From contig NW_004457592.1 of NCBI RefSeq assembly GCF_000313135.1, positions 419,171 through 483,170 on the forward strand: a DNA stretch of 64,000 nucleotides. Direction: 5' to 3'. Both the position numbers and the translations under genes were made by a program. Under the pieces are notes generated by a model. The model did not search any database. It was not told where the DNA came from and saw only the letters and a list, made by a program, of their open reading frames with translations. The first letter of the stretch is position 1, and each line of letters starts with the position of its first letter. Below are positions 49,212 through 63,848 of the stretch, piece after piece. Source of the stretch: Acanthamoeba castellanii str. Neff. Lineage: Eukaryota > Discosea > Longamoebia > Acanthamoebidae.

Positions 49212-49770
49212 ATGCTCGAGGGATTCATCCTTACCAACTACTGGCACACGATGAAGGCGAGGATGGGCACTGCCCAATCTTCGGCCGGACCTGCCGGACC
49301 CTCGACCCACCCACCGGCGGCGGCCGCGAGGAGGGCGCACGCGCCCTACCCGAGCCATCCCTTCCTCAAGTAGAATTCGGAATTCATCGAGCGACTTCAT
49401 CTCTTTCCATCTCTCTCTTTTCCTTCGGCGACCCGCGGCGGAGCAGGACTCTGGACTTCGGCGAAGCCCGAGCCCCGCGACGCAGTGCGCCATCGATGAC
49501 GAGAAGGAGAGTGCGGAGGAGGAGATCGACGATGAAAGAACGAGGAGGAACGAACGACGAGGAAGGATGACAGAAACTTTCTTATTTCTTATTTTTTTAA
49601 ACTTGACGAACGAGCAGAGAGGACGCATCGACGATTTGTACATTCCCAACGACGATCGTGTACCATTATCTATTTATTTATTATTTTATTATTGTTAATT
49701 CGATTTTCGGAGAGGAGAGGAGGAGAAAACGGAGGCCGACAGCGACGCGACACTCGAAGACGACGACGAC
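49212..49770 (+). CDS. Possible small acidic-tailed protein, unidentified
   Basis: ATG 49212 lies in the same GCCCAAGATG context, after a pyrimidine-rich leader, as the BPL_N gene. The first exon would read MLEGFILTNYWHTMKARMG and end near 49367. A second exon is open from about 49445 to 49661 (TQCAIDDEKESAEEEIDDE ... RGRIDDLYIPNDDR). A GT-AG intron (about 49662-49718) then joins in frame to EEEKTEADSDATLEDDDD with stop at 49770. The join between exons 1 and 2 could not be made in phase, so the model is tentative. No family recognised. Confidence 0.3.
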
Positions 49771-52486
<2,716 letters not shown>

Positions 52487-52790
52487 CAGGGGAGAGTTGT
52501 TGATGGGTGGTGTTGATGGTACAAAGGTGAGGGAAAACAAAAGACAAGAGGAAAGGCCAACGGCTTTTTTTATGTTCATGGCGTCGACCCGATACGTGTC
52601 GCTAGCTCCGTCACGAGCCAATGGTGCACCCGCAACTGTTGGCTCTTTTTTGCAAGCCAATGGGGTAATGATATGTTATATCATGTGCCGATCAGACTAC
52701 CTCATTTGCCAAAAGTATGCGACAAGACTCCTCTTGTTTCACTTTTGTTTATTTTCTAAGAGAAATATTTATTTATATATTTATATATTG

Positions 52791-54899
52791 ATGGACCCGT
52801 TGGAGGTGTTGCCCGAGGAGGTGTGGCTGCACCACGTGCTGCTGGCCCTCTTCGCACATGACGACAGCGCTAGCGCGCCGTCTCTGCTGGGCCACAAGGC
52901 CGTGCTGGCCTGCGCGGGCGTGAGTCGCAACTGGCGTCGGCTGGCCCTCGATCAGGCCCAGTGGCGCACTGCGGTGTGGAAACAATGGGGCACCGACCTG
53001 CTCCCACTGCCCGCCTCCAAGTCCCCCCTTCTCTGGGCGCCTCCCCACAGCCAGCCCCCAACGACCGAAACACAGCTTAACTCACATCAGGTACTCCTTT
53101 CTATCATTTCTATTTATTTTTGATTTTTTTATTATTTTATATTTATTGTGTATTTTTATTATACGTTACTAAAAAGTTGTAGGACCCAGCGGGCTGGCAC
53201 GAGTTCTTCTGGGCTGCGCACCGGGCGCTGCGGGGAATGTCGAGGGGAGCGCCCGGTTGGGAGGATTGCGCCGTGCGTTTCGGATTGATGGGCGCCATCA
53301 GAGACCCCCTCGATCGCAACAGCGACATCGACTGCTGGGCGTCCTGCTTCTTCGCCGCCACGCGCTGGAATCGTGCCGATGTGTTCGCGCGACTGGTCAC
53401 CATGTGCGAGGCGCGTGGCGGCTTTGCGCTGGTGTGGCGGGCCTTCAGCCACGGTGTGGATCTGCAGTGGGGCGACGGTCACCAGCACAGCCTCATGCAT
53501 GAGGCCATTCGTAGCGGCTCTGCAGAGATCTGTACGCACGACACACGACACATGATGCACGCTACACACGCGACAGAGCTAACACACCGCTTTGGGCAGT
53601 GCGCACTCTGTTGCGGTACTATGGAGACACCAATCGTGGTCTTCTGTTGATCTGGTGCGCCCAGGGCAACGCACACGGCAAGGAGGTTCGTGGCTTCTTC
53701 GAGTCACTAACTAGCCTCAGCCTCGTAGCTGAAGCGTGCAGTGTGTGTGTGTGTGTGTGTGTTGGCGGGTGTTCAACACAGGATCTAGTGGAAATGGTGC
53801 TCGAACCAGAGCGAAACAGACATGCGGTCACCCACCAGGTCTGCAAGCAGGGCCGGGATGCCCTCATCACCGCTTGCCTCCACAACGACTTCAAGCTGGC
53901 CAAGCTTTTCATTCAAGTAAGACCAATTCAGTTCCCACTGCACTTTATTATGACTGACGACTCTCGGGATGGACGCAGTATGGCGCTGATGTGAACAAAG
54001 TGCGCCCCTCGGGCGACACGCCCCTCTCTTGCCTCGCCCGCTGTGGTCGATTGGAAGGTGAGCTTCACATCACTGGCCTAGCTTGCGCGTGACGCTTACG
54101 GGCACGCTTATGGTTGACAGCTGCGCGCTGGCTGATTGGCGAGGGGGCGCGAGTACCGGAGAGCTGCCTGGTACAGTATTGTGGCGTCGCTGGTGGTACT
54201 GTCGAGGTGGTGCGTTAGGAAAAAACACCCATTACCCACCATCACCCTAAGTGGCTGCTTGCTTCTCACCTCCGCTCTGCACTCACAGGTGGAGCTGTGG
54301 ATTTCCGCGGGCGCCAACGTGAACGCCCTGGACACCCACGACGCTACGCCCCTCCACAAAGCGGCTGAAGCCAACAATCACCAGGTACCTGCCCATCGCC
54401 ATCCCCTTTCTCATCGCTCTTAACCATTTCCCCTCCTCCGTGTCGTTGGTCGTGTCGTGTCGTGGCGCGCTGTGCGTTTCAGCTGATCCACACACTAGTA
54501 AAGCATGGAGCTCACACCGATGCGCGAAACAAAAGCCAGCGCACGCCACTGCACATAGCGGCCAAGCGTGGTCACAGCGCCACCATCCGCGCTCTTCTCG
54601 GTACGCATCACGCACGTCCCGTTTGTTTTGGGGCTCGCCTGCCGACCAACTCACAATCGCTTCGCTCTGTGTGCGCTGCCGGACCAGATGCGGGCGCGGA
54701 GGCCTCGGTGTGGGACGCACGCGGGCGTCGGCCGCTGGACCAGTTGGCCGCCAGCGTCCATCCAGTGACACGAAAGCTCCTTGCTGACCGAACGAGTGCG
54801 CCCGAGGCTCAAGCTCCACCACCGACCAGTGCTGCCGCCACCGCCGATGGCGATGACGATGACAATGGCGATGACGAAAGCAGCCTCAACATCTGGTGA
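52791..54899 (+). CDS. F-box and ankyrin-repeat protein
   Basis: Starts MDPLEVLPEEVWLHHVLLAL with an F-box-like N-terminus (VLACAGVSRNWRRLALDQAQW). About eight exons follow. Ankyrin units are HSLMHEAIRSGSAEI, DALITACLHNDFKLAKLFIQ, YGADVNKVRPSGDTPLSCLA, GANVNALDTHDATPLHKAA, HGAHTDARNKSQRTPLHIAAKRGH and an atypical last unit ending in an Asp-rich tail. It is probably a substrate adaptor of an SCF ubiquitin ligase. It shares architecture, but not close sequence, with the duplicated F-box/ankyrin pair. The 5' end is divergent from the carboxylesterase, with about 300 bp between starts. Confidence 0.75.
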
Positions 54900-55015
54900 A
54901 TCAGTCCCCATTTTTATTTGTACACTTTACTGCAGCCTTCTTGTGGTTGGCTGCGGCTCAACCAATTTAGGTCTGTAGGGCCACTGCCTTTGCTTGTGTT
55001 CTGCCTCTGGTGAAG

Positions 55016-56282
55016 ATGAAGAGTGTCGGCTTGTTGGTGGGCGGGCTGGTCGTGCTGCTCGCCTTTGCCGCGTGGAGCGCGCATAGTTTGGAGGGCACGG
55101 CGACTGTTTACTACGACCCGGCCACCAAGCACATCTACCTGCTTCCCGGTCGCGTCGATCTCCGTCACGGCGCTGCCGTCGGCGAGTACCACGATCACAT
55201 CGAAAAGGATGGTGCGAAGACATCATGCATCTTCAAGATCCGATTTCATCAATCGTAGAATGTCAACTCATCATCTTCTCAATGATCTTTCACTAGGCTG
55301 GGGCAAGTTGAGCATCGAGGGCAACCCTCTCCACGAAGATGAAACCCAGATGTTCGCCGCAGGTGCGCTGCCCACCTATTTTATATTTATTTATTTATTT
55401 ATTTTCTAATTTCTGCACAAACGAAAAAGGTTATCTGGAGGGCGCGATGACGCAGAAGCGCATCTACCAGCAGTACACCAACATCCACTCCGTGTTCTGG
55501 CACAACGCAACGACCATCCCGGCCTCGCTGCAGGCCTGGCTCAAGGCGCAGGTTCGTGGTGGCCCTCTTCATGGACCGCTTCTTCTCACAGCGATTCTGA
55601 TCTCACATTCCACACTCGTCGGCGTGATCGGTACGAACGTATGACCTGATCCGTCCAGGACAAGTGGGTGCGGGACAACGCGGCGGAGAAGAGGGCCGCG
55701 GACCCCTACTGGGGCCAAGTGGCCAACGTCCTGGCCCAGTTCGATGGCCTTGTCAAGGGCTACAACGATTTCGCCCCGGTTGCCGAGGTCTCTCCACTCT
55801 TTCCCCCTCGTCCTTAAATGTGTGCTGACTCTCGTGCCACGCACGCACTGCACATCACACACTCTACACACCACCCACACACCCACACACCAACAGAAAC
55901 TGGACTCTCTTGCTTTTTCGATTCTCAGTGGCGTTGGTGATCTACTGGACCTCACCACCGCCTTCCGTGACGAGGTACTTCGTTGTAATCTGTGATTACT
56001 TAAAGGTTTCTTTGCTCTTCTCGCGACCATGTGTGTTTAGCCAATCGCCAAATGTGGTGCCTGCGCAGGCCCTCCCTGGCCGCCCTCCTCGCAATATGAT
56101 GAGTGAAGATCAATTGCGCAACTGGGTGTACAACACCCATTGCTCGGCGCTGATCAAGGTCACCGGAGATCTCTCGGACATCTTCGCCGGTGCGCACCGC
56201 ATTCCGTTCACCCCATTCCCACACACATGCGAGAGCTCACTCGTCTTGTTGTGTGTGTGTGTGTGTGTGTGTTGTGTGTGTG

Positions 56283-56322
<40 letters not shown>

Positions 56323-57821
56323 GTCACACGGCCTGGTTCTCGTACGAGTCGATGCTCCGGATCGCCAAGTCCTACACCCTGCCGCTGTCCAACCCCTCCA
56401 CCCAGTCCAAGAGCGTCATCTTCTCTTCGTACCCGGGCTTCCTCGTGTCCCTTGACGATTTCTACATCACCGACAAGTGCGCTTAGCCACGATCTTGAGA
56501 GCCGTGTGTGCAAGTGAGCCAATGACTCAGTCTGATTGTGACACGACACACGCCAGGGAATTGGTGGTGATCGAGACCTCGCTCTCGGTCTTCAACGAGA
56601 GCCTCTACACCATCGTGCGGGACAACACGCAGGTGCTGCTCAGTTGGCAGCGCACCATGCTGGCCAACAGAATGGTACCTAGTCCCGTTGACCTTAAGGC
56701 CTTGCGAGGCTGGGTAGCATGGCTCACCACCTCTCTCCCTCTTATTGCAGGCCAGTTCCGGTCCGCAGTGGGCCAGCACCTACTCGAGGTACCAGAGCGG
56801 GACGTACAACAACCAGTGGATGGTTCTCGGTACGTCGTTTATAGGTAAATCGCATTGCACCAACAACTCACGCACGCGACTGTGCAGACACCAAGCGCTT
56901 CGAGCAGGGCGTGCAGCTGAACCCCTACACGCTCACCATCCTCGAACAGATCCCCGGCTACATCCAATGGTATGCTTCTCATACCCTTGGCCAACCATAT
57001 TTATTTTATTTACTCTTTTTTATGATACGCAGGGACGACCAGACGAGCATTCTCGCGGAGGGCTACTGGCCGTCCTACAATGTCCCCTTTTACCCGCGCG
57101 TGTACGAGGCCGCGGGCTACGTGGAGATGGCCCAGAAGCAGCCGGTCATGGCCAGCTACCAGCACTGCTGCCGCGCCAACATCTTCAGAAGGTGGTCGCT
57201 TCCTACCCTATTTTATGTCCGAACTGTGGGTAACTTATCGGACACTCACATCATCAACAAACGGCTTGATATGTTTATGTCCGACCGGTCACAGGGATCA
57301 AGGCAACGTCACGGACTTTGAGGCGTTCAAGTCCATCCTCCGCTACAATGACTGGCAGAACGATCCCTATTCCCAGGGCCACCCCGGTGCGGCACATCGT
57401 GTGCGTGTCGCATGTTCGGTCGCGCTGACGCATCTTGGCCAACCACACAGGCTATTCGATTGCCGCTCGTTTCGATCTGGAGAAGTCCAATCCTTCGCCC
57501 GAAGGCGGCTACGACACCAAGGTACACCGACGCCACCCACTCTCCTCAGCGTTCCGTATGTGCCGTGTGTGTTGCGTTGCATGTCGTGTCGTGTGCGTTG
57601 CGTCGCGTCGTGTGCCGCTCATGACTTGATTTCTTGTGTATGGCCAGGCCACATCCTACGCCCGAGTGAAGCAGATGAAGTTCGAGGCCATCAACGGACC
57701 CACCTACCAGGAGCAGCCCGTATTTGCTTGGACCAGCCAGTGGGACGCCTACTCGCACGTCGGCCAGCCGCTGCGGTTCCACTTCCCCTTCGTCACCATG
57801 CAGCCCGCCCAGTTCCAGTGA
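55016..57821 (+). CDS. Phospholipase B-like protein (PLB, laminin A family)
   Basis: Lysosomal or secreted Ntn-hydrolase-fold lipid hydrolase or amidase. Start ATG 55016 (MKSVGLLVGGLVVLLAFAA, signal peptide). About 14 small exons. Family blocks are ATVYYDPATKHIYLLPG, GYLEGAMTQKRIYQQYTN, NWVYNTHCSALIKVTG (Cys at the expected Ntn nucleophile), GHTAWFSYESMLRIAKSY, FSSYPGFLVSLDDFYI, ELVVIETSLSVFNESLY, EQIPGYIQW, FYPRVYEAAGYVEMA, YSIAARFDLEKSNPSPEGGYDTK and the terminal HFPFVTMQPAQFQ. It resembles Dictyostelium plbA-type proteins and animal PLBD1/2. One intron is mostly (GT)n. Confidence 0.9.
56251..56320. repeat. (GT)n microsatellite
   Basis: GT dinucleotides with a few TTGT interruptions in an intron of the PLB-like gene, running up to the AG acceptor. 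Confidence 0.85.
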
Positions 57822-57986
57822 GCTCAAAGGTCCTGTGGTCACCACCCAAACACCATGTGCTAGGCCGCTGCAACAGAACATAGTGATTTGCGTTACGCTT
57901 GTGCGTGCCGCGGTATTTAACCAACATGGCTTGATTACGTCGAACATGTTGCAGTCCTGATGGTGGTGTAGAATGTTTGTTTTTGG

Positions 57987-58300
57987 GGTTGGTAGGGAAC
58001 CGCTCAGCCCCTCGGAATAGAGGAACGAGCAGGCCACCACTTTAAGTGATGTAGACTATGAACCGGAGATATAATTCTGCGGTTGGTAATGCCAGTACTG
58101 GCCAGCCGCCTCGCTACTGCAACTCTTGACCTTCTTCGTCCATTGTGGGACGCTCTTTACCTTTGGCTGAACTGACACACTCCGAGCAGCAGGGAAAAAG
58201 AAAGAACGAAAAGTTGGAATAAAAGTTCAAATAAAGAACGAAAGGTTGAGAGAGGTTCACTGCGGTGGTCCCACAGGAGAGGGAGAGGTGTGGTTGGCCA
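57987..58300. repeat. Dispersed repeat, copy B
   Basis: Matches 12321-12591 over its whole length, with an extra ~35 bp in the loop. Arms CATTGTGGGAC (about 58140) and GGTCCCACAGG (about 58266) again oppose each other. It lies about 170 bp after the PLB-like stop codon, the same distance as copy A from the AMPK stop. Confidence 0.75.
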
Positions 58301-58447
58301 TGCACATCACCACGCAACACTTGCTCCCCAACGTCTGTCAGAGGATAGAGAGTGAGTGTGGCGCTCCGAAGTTAGTGGCACACTAAAAAAGAAAGAAAAC
58401 GAAATCGAAAATGAAAAAAATGGCAGTTCGCGCGTATTCGTCAGAGG

Positions 58448-60853
58448 ATGGAAGAGGATCAAGCGAAGAGCCCAGAACACCAAGCGAAGAGGAAGAAAGA
58501 GAAGAAAGAGAAGAAAAAGAACGAAAACGAGACCCAGATGGAAAAGAACGAAAGCGCTGGTGACGTGGGCGATGAGGAGACCACCCCCAAGCCAACGGTC
58601 GCGAAAGTGCCACAGCTGGTGAAGCGTCGCACGCTGCTCGTCATTGGCGGCAAGGCCTCCATCGACTGGCCGGCAGTGTTCAAAGGCGCCACATTGCACG
58701 CTGGACTGGTCGACGTAACCGTTGAAATGGCCTCCTGGGAAGGTACTTTCTAATTGTCCATTTATCTACATTTTCCTTTATTTTATGATAATAATAGAAT
58801 TCACAAATTAAATAATTCATTTTTTTTGAAAAAATGTAGATATTAGGATGGTGTCATACAGCGACTGCGGGTGCGTGGTGGACATCGCTCCGGCGGGCGG
58901 CAGTCGCAAGTCCATCACCCCAGACTTCCTACTCGTCCGCAGTGCCCTACAGGGCGTCTTTGGCCAGGTACCACCGCACACGCACACGCACCATCGCACG
59001 CGCACCAGCGCACAGGCACACGCACCACCGCACACGCAGGATAACCGTCGTGGAATTATTGTAGGACTACAGGAACAGGCTCTACGCGTTCATGCACTCC
59101 AACGTGCCGTCAGTCAACACCCTGGATTCGCTGTACCTGTGCCAAAACAAGGTACGCTCAACAACAACAACGTCGTACCTTCCCAATCTCGAGCGCCGCG
59201 AGTGTAACAAAAAGTAACTCCTACCGCTTGGGTGCAGCCGATCGTCTACGGCAAGCTGAAGGCCATCCAGAAGGTGCTCGGCAAGGATGAGTTCCCGCTC
59301 ATCGAGCAGGCGTACGTCTCGATTTGACTTCGTCGTGTTGCGCTAAACGCAAACTTTGACTCTGGGCTCTCTCTCTCTCTCCTTTGGTCAGTTGCTATGC
59401 GGACTGGAAGGCGATGACCTTCTGTTCGGGCTTCCCCATCGTCGCCAAACTGGGCACCGCTCACGCCGGTGCGCACGCCCCCTCTCATCTCACTTGTTGG
59501 CATTTACTCACCGCGCCCCAAATCAAAGGGTTTGGAAAGATGAAACTGAACAGCCAGAGCGAGTTTGAAGACTTTCAGAGCGGTACGTGTCCACGAAGGC
59601 GCACTTTCCCTTCTTTTTGATGGTCTTTGTTCTTCGTTCTTCTTTCGTTCTTTTTCCCCCATTTTATGGCGAGCTCGACTCACGATGCACGGGGGTGGAC
59701 ACAGTGGTGGCACTCCAGGATCGCTACGTCACCACAGAGCCGTTTGTAGGTGCGCATCTCACGCCAGCGGCCCTCGCAGCTGCTACTCAATCAAAAAGCA
59801 CCGCACTCACCCAAACACACAAACGCACAGACTGGGACTACGACTTCAGGATTCAGAAGATCGGCGACAACTACCGCGCGTTCCGGAGGTACGAGAGTCG
59901 TATCAGCCTCTCCGGCAGGGTCGTCGGCTTGCTTATTGTTTGCTGCTGACCTCCCGTTCGGTGCGATCGATAGGTTTTCGACCAACTGGAAGGGCAAAGG
60001 CTTCAGCCAGAAAGACGAGGACATCCCAGTCACGCCCCAATACAAACGTATACCGCACGACACACACCACACGCCACACACACACATGCACCACCGCACA
60101 CGCGCCACCGCACGCGCATGTACAAGCTGACGAAAACGAGCGATCAACATGTAAGGTTGGATTGATTTGGCGAGCAAGGCCCTGGGGATGGATGTCTGCG
60201 CGTTGGACGGAGTGCACAGCCGGGACGACGGCAAAGAGTACATCCTCGAGCTCAACGACTCGGCCATTGGGCTCAACGCGCGCTACGAGGACGAGGATCT
60301 TCTCCACATCCGCGACCTCGTGCTGTTCCGTATGACCCAGGTCTGGCCACATGCACCACTGCACATACACACGCCACCGCACACACATACACGACCGCAC
60401 ACGCACACACACGCACACACGCACGCACACACACGACCGCACACGCACCACGCGCGCGTAGACCATGCAACTAATAAGCTGTGATTGGTGCAGGCGTTCC
60501 CCTTGCCCACGAACGAGTTGACTGAGTCACAAGACGCGGACGAAGTAGAAGACGAGGACAGTATCGATGCGCTGAAGGAGAAGATCGCCAAGCTTCAAGT
60601 CAAACTCGATCAGGTTAGTTCTCAACCACCACCACCACGTTGAATGAACATAGTGTTGACTGCCTTTTGATCATTTCTTGCTGATGGCTCATCAACCAAA
60701 CCCTTTGTTCTTGCCGGTGGCCACCTGCAGGTGACGGGCGAGAAGAATGCGCTGCTGGCCGCACAGGCAGAGAAGACGCCCAGCAAGAAGTCGGGTGAGA
60801 AGGACAAAGGCCACATGTTTGGCTTTGGGTGGAAGAAGTCAGACAAACACTGA
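58448..60853 (+). CDS. Synapsin homologue (ATP-grasp synapsin core)
   Basis: In animals, synapsins tether synaptic vesicles and bind ATP. Start Met 58448, with a Lys/Glu-rich head (KKEKKEKKKNENE). Core blocks in synapsin order are RRTLLVIGGKASIDWPAVFKG, VEMASWE|DIRMVSYSDCG, KSITPDFLLVRSALQGV, NVPSVNTLDSLYLCQNKP, EFPLIEQACYADWKAM, FPIVAKLGTAHAG|FGKMKL (glycine-rich ATP loop with Lys), VVALQDRYVTTEPFV, YDFRIQKIGDNYRAFRR, STNWKG, WIDLASKALGMDVCALDGVH, and DDGKEYILELNDSAIGL. It ends with a predicted coiled coil (DALKEKIAKLQVKLDQVTGEKNALL). About twelve exons. The animal N-terminal phosphorylated A domain is not visible. It is likely a vesicle- or membrane-associated ATP-binding protein. Confidence 0.88.
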
Positions 60854-61168
60854 CAACACTGGATTCCTTGTGGCAAGGTTCTTCTCTTCAATCAGCAGTT
60901 TCTTTCCACACGTGGAAGGGAATGGGCAGTGGGATGAAGATGGCTACATTCCCTAAGCCCACGTCATCGCCATTTTACTTGATCAGCAATCGTGCACGAT
61001 GTTCCAACGAGACCTCCGCCAATCAGCAATCGACAACAAAAGTGTGTCGGACGAAATGGGATTGGTTGCTCCTGTTCTCCGCCAATCATGACGCAGCGCC
61101 AAATACTCAACTTTGCGTGCGCTTTTGACAAAACACACCACAGCCACAAGCTTGAAGCAAACAACCCC

Positions 61169-62057
61169 ATGGCTCACCTCAGCCTCCTCGCCGTCGTGCT
61201 GGCCGCATGCTTCTGCCTCACCCTGGCTTCCTTCAATGGTTCGTTATATATCTCCACTCTTTTGCCATAGATAAAACACGTCACCCTCTCCAACTAAATG
61301 TGTTCGCCCAACGCAGACTCCATCCAGGCCGAATCCAATCTGATGGTACAACAACTGCCTTCACCGCCCCCGCGATGTTGCGGGCTTGTTGCTTGTCTTT
61401 TGTTTTTAAAAACTGATACCCATTTTTCATTGGCCTACGGAATTATTAAAAAAATAATGTAAAAAAAACCAGGTGGGCTACTGGGCCCAGTGCTCCTCGG
61501 GCAACGAGGGCAGCCTCGCGTCGTACTGCTCCGGCAGCACCTACGACATCATCGTGATCGGCTTCATGCCCCAGTTCGGCAGCGGCGGCGACATTTCAAT
61601 CAACTTTGCTGGCCAGTACGTCCAACACCATCTGCGGTTGTGTGCTGTTGCGTGCGGTTGGTTTTGGTTGTGTGCGGTGTGTGCGGTGGCTGACGAGTGG
61701 TGGGTACAGTTGCTGGCAGACGTTCCCCGGGACCAACCTGCTGCACTGCTCCGACATCGGGAGGGACATCCAGGCGTGCCAGTCCCAGGGCAAGCGCGTC
61801 TTCCTCTCGCTCGGCGGAGGCGATGGCAACTACGGCCTCTCGAGCGACGAACAGGGCAACCAACTGGCCCAGACCGTGTGGGACATGTTCCTGGGCGGGT
61901 GGACCAACAACCGCCCGTTCGACGGGGCCAAGCTGGACGGCATCGACCTCGACATCGAGAAGGGCGACCCCTCGCACTACGGCGCCTTCGTCAACACCCT
62001 CAGCAACCTCTTCAACAAGGACACCAGCAAGCGCTACTACATCTCGTACGTGTTTTC

Positions 62058-62125
<68 letters not shown>

Positions 62126-62562
62126 TGCGGTGTGTGTGCGGTGTGTGCGGTGGAGTGATGATGACTCACAGATTTCTTCTTGATTGCAGTGCTGCGCCGC
62201 AGTGTCCGTTTCCTGATGCGTTCGACGGGCCGTACTCGTGGGGCAGCGCGCTCGACCAGGGCAAGGTGGACTACATCTGGGTGCAGTTCTACAACAACCT
62301 GCCCACCTGCGGCCTGCCCAACCCGTTCAACTACTACACCTGGTCCAACTGGGCGCAGAACCACAGCCCGAAGACCCGCGTCATGGTGGGCGTGCTGGGT
62401 GCCAACTCGGGCGGCGCGGGCTTCATCGACGCCAACGGCCTCCAGCGCGCGCTGGGCGGCGTGCGGTCGGACGGCCAGTTCGGCGGCGTCATGGTCTGGG
62501 ACGTCTCCCTGGCTGCTCAGAACAACTTCGGTCAGCAGATCTCTCAGTACCTCAAGAACTAG
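61169..62562 (+). CDS. Secreted GH18 chitinase, class III type
   Basis: Cleaves beta-1,4-GlcNAc polymers. Start ATG 61169 with signal peptide HLSLLAVVLAACFCLTLA. A short second exon (DSIQAESNLM) leads to VGYWAQCSSGNEGSLASYC, the first beta strand. The signature catalytic DxxDxDxE is present as KLDGIDLDIEKG (about 61927-61965). Further landmarks are KRVFLSLGGGDGNYGL, VDYIWVQFYNN, SPKTRVMVGVLGAN and FGGVMVWDVSLA (terminal Trp of the substrate floor). Layout resembles hevamine-type plant/fungal chitinases, with no visible chitin-binding module. Five exons. One intron is nearly all (GT)n. In amoebae such enzymes could digest fungal food or remodel cyst walls. Confidence 0.88.
62056..62155. repeat. 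(GT)n microsatellite with GTGCG tail
   Basis: Over 25 GT dinucleotides, then several GTGTGCG units, in the fourth intron of the chitinase gene. Confidence 0.9.
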
Positions 62563-62617
62563 GCCTGGCGCACCCACTGGCACTGCGGCACCACCAAAAC
62601 GGTCTGCCAAAATGATG

Positions 62618-62880
62618 GGCTTAAAAATCATCTGTCATCTGCATGAAAAGAATCTGTCATCTGCACAAAAATCATCTGTCATCTGCAAAATGGCCATAAA
62701 AATCATCTGTCATCTGCAAAATGGGCCTAAAAATCAACTGTCATCTGCATAAAAATCATCTGTCATCTGCAAAATGGGCATAAAAATCAACTGTCATCTG
62801 CATAAAAATCATCTCTTGTCTGCCAAAATGGGCATAAAAATCATCTGTCATCTGCAAAAATCATCTGTAAACATATCCAA
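62618..62880. repeat. Tandem array of ATCATCTGTCATCTGCA units
   Basis: About ten repeats of AAAAATCATCTGTCATCTGC, some as AAAAATCAACTGTCATCTGC, separated by short AAAATGGGCATA or AAAATGGGCCTA linkers. It lies right after the chitinase stop. Unit length is irregular (about 19-36 bp), and the linkers are themselves repeated, so this is a minisatellite. Confidence 0.85.
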
Positions 62881-63574
62881 ATTCAACTGTCACTCATTAC
62901 CCACCCCACAATTAGACAAAAACAAAAACAACAAATTTATCAAAATAACAAAGATACCACAAAAACCTCCCACTGCTGTTGACAGAAAGCTGCTCTTGTG
63001 GTGGTGGGGCAGGCAATGGTTGGTCAGCTGATTGGGGGTGACTGAGCAGGTGGGCAGGTGGGTGGGGAGAGTTGAAGGAGAGCTCATACCTCACATGCTG
63101 GTACTGTCCAGCATGCAGGAGAAGACCATGAGTGGCAGCTTGTAGAGCAGAACATTCATGGCTGGCATCAGGGAAATCTGACAGTGGTTGGCCCAGGTTG
63201 AATGGTGGCGCCTGCATGTTGATTGGCTTGTAGCCACCTGTGTGGCCCACACCACCACATCAGTGAGTTGTTGGTTGGTTAGTGTTTTAAGTTGATTGCA
63301 TATCAACAACACACACAATGCAATTAATTTGCATTTTAATTGAATTAACAAACAAAACAAAACAAAAAAAACAAATAACAAAAAACAAAAGAATGAGGTG
63401 ATGGAGCTATGTGGGAGGACGGGCCACACCTTCAGCTTACCCCAGGCCAACACAGTTCTGCATGGTTTGAGAGTGTTCACTTGGGGCAATCTTTTGGAGA
63501 GATTGCTGGAGGTGTGGGTGACAGACTGGTCCATGGCGTGTTGCCGTTACACTACAGCCCCCTGTGTTGGGAGT

Positions 63575-63690
63575 GGAGCTGCCAGGAGTCGAACCTGGTT
63601 AGCCATCGTGCATGGTAAAGGTCCAGCCGTCGAGATGTCCTCCACCGTAAGCATTAGAGCACCTCTGCTCCCAGCATGCACACACCGCTA
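63575..63690 (-). other. tRNA-like sequence with perfect box B
   Basis: Minus-strand CCAGGTTCGACTCCTGG forms a five-pair T arm with the canonical box B GGTTCGANTCC. CAGCTCC just after it nearly pairs with GGAGCAG about 85 bases upstream (six of seven pairs). The D and anticodon arms do not fold convincingly. It may be a decayed or intron-bearing tRNA or a tRNA-derived repeat. Confidence 0.35.
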
Positions 63691-63848
63691 CCACTTGTGG
63701 CTGAAGGCACAGCTCCTGTGTTTATTGTGGGACTGCCAATGGTTCGGTGAAGCACTCTGGGTACCAGTCCATCAACAGAGAGCAGATGGCACAAGCCAAG
63801 GCTTCGTGCTGCATTGGGCCTGCACGCCGATCATTTGGGAGCGAGTGG

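Larger units (their letters stand above)
62563..63848. other. Intergenic region, AT-rich
   Basis: Contains the tandem array (62610-62880), AT-rich spacer with AACAAA runs (62910-62950 and 63350-63390), and a tRNA-like sequence at 63575-63690. No protein-coding gene recognised. Confidence 0.5.

Noticed and set aside
62618..62880. CRISPR-like array
   Set aside because: The spacers are themselves repeats (AAAATGGGCATA/CCTA), spacing is irregular, no cas genes occur and the DNA is eukaryotic.
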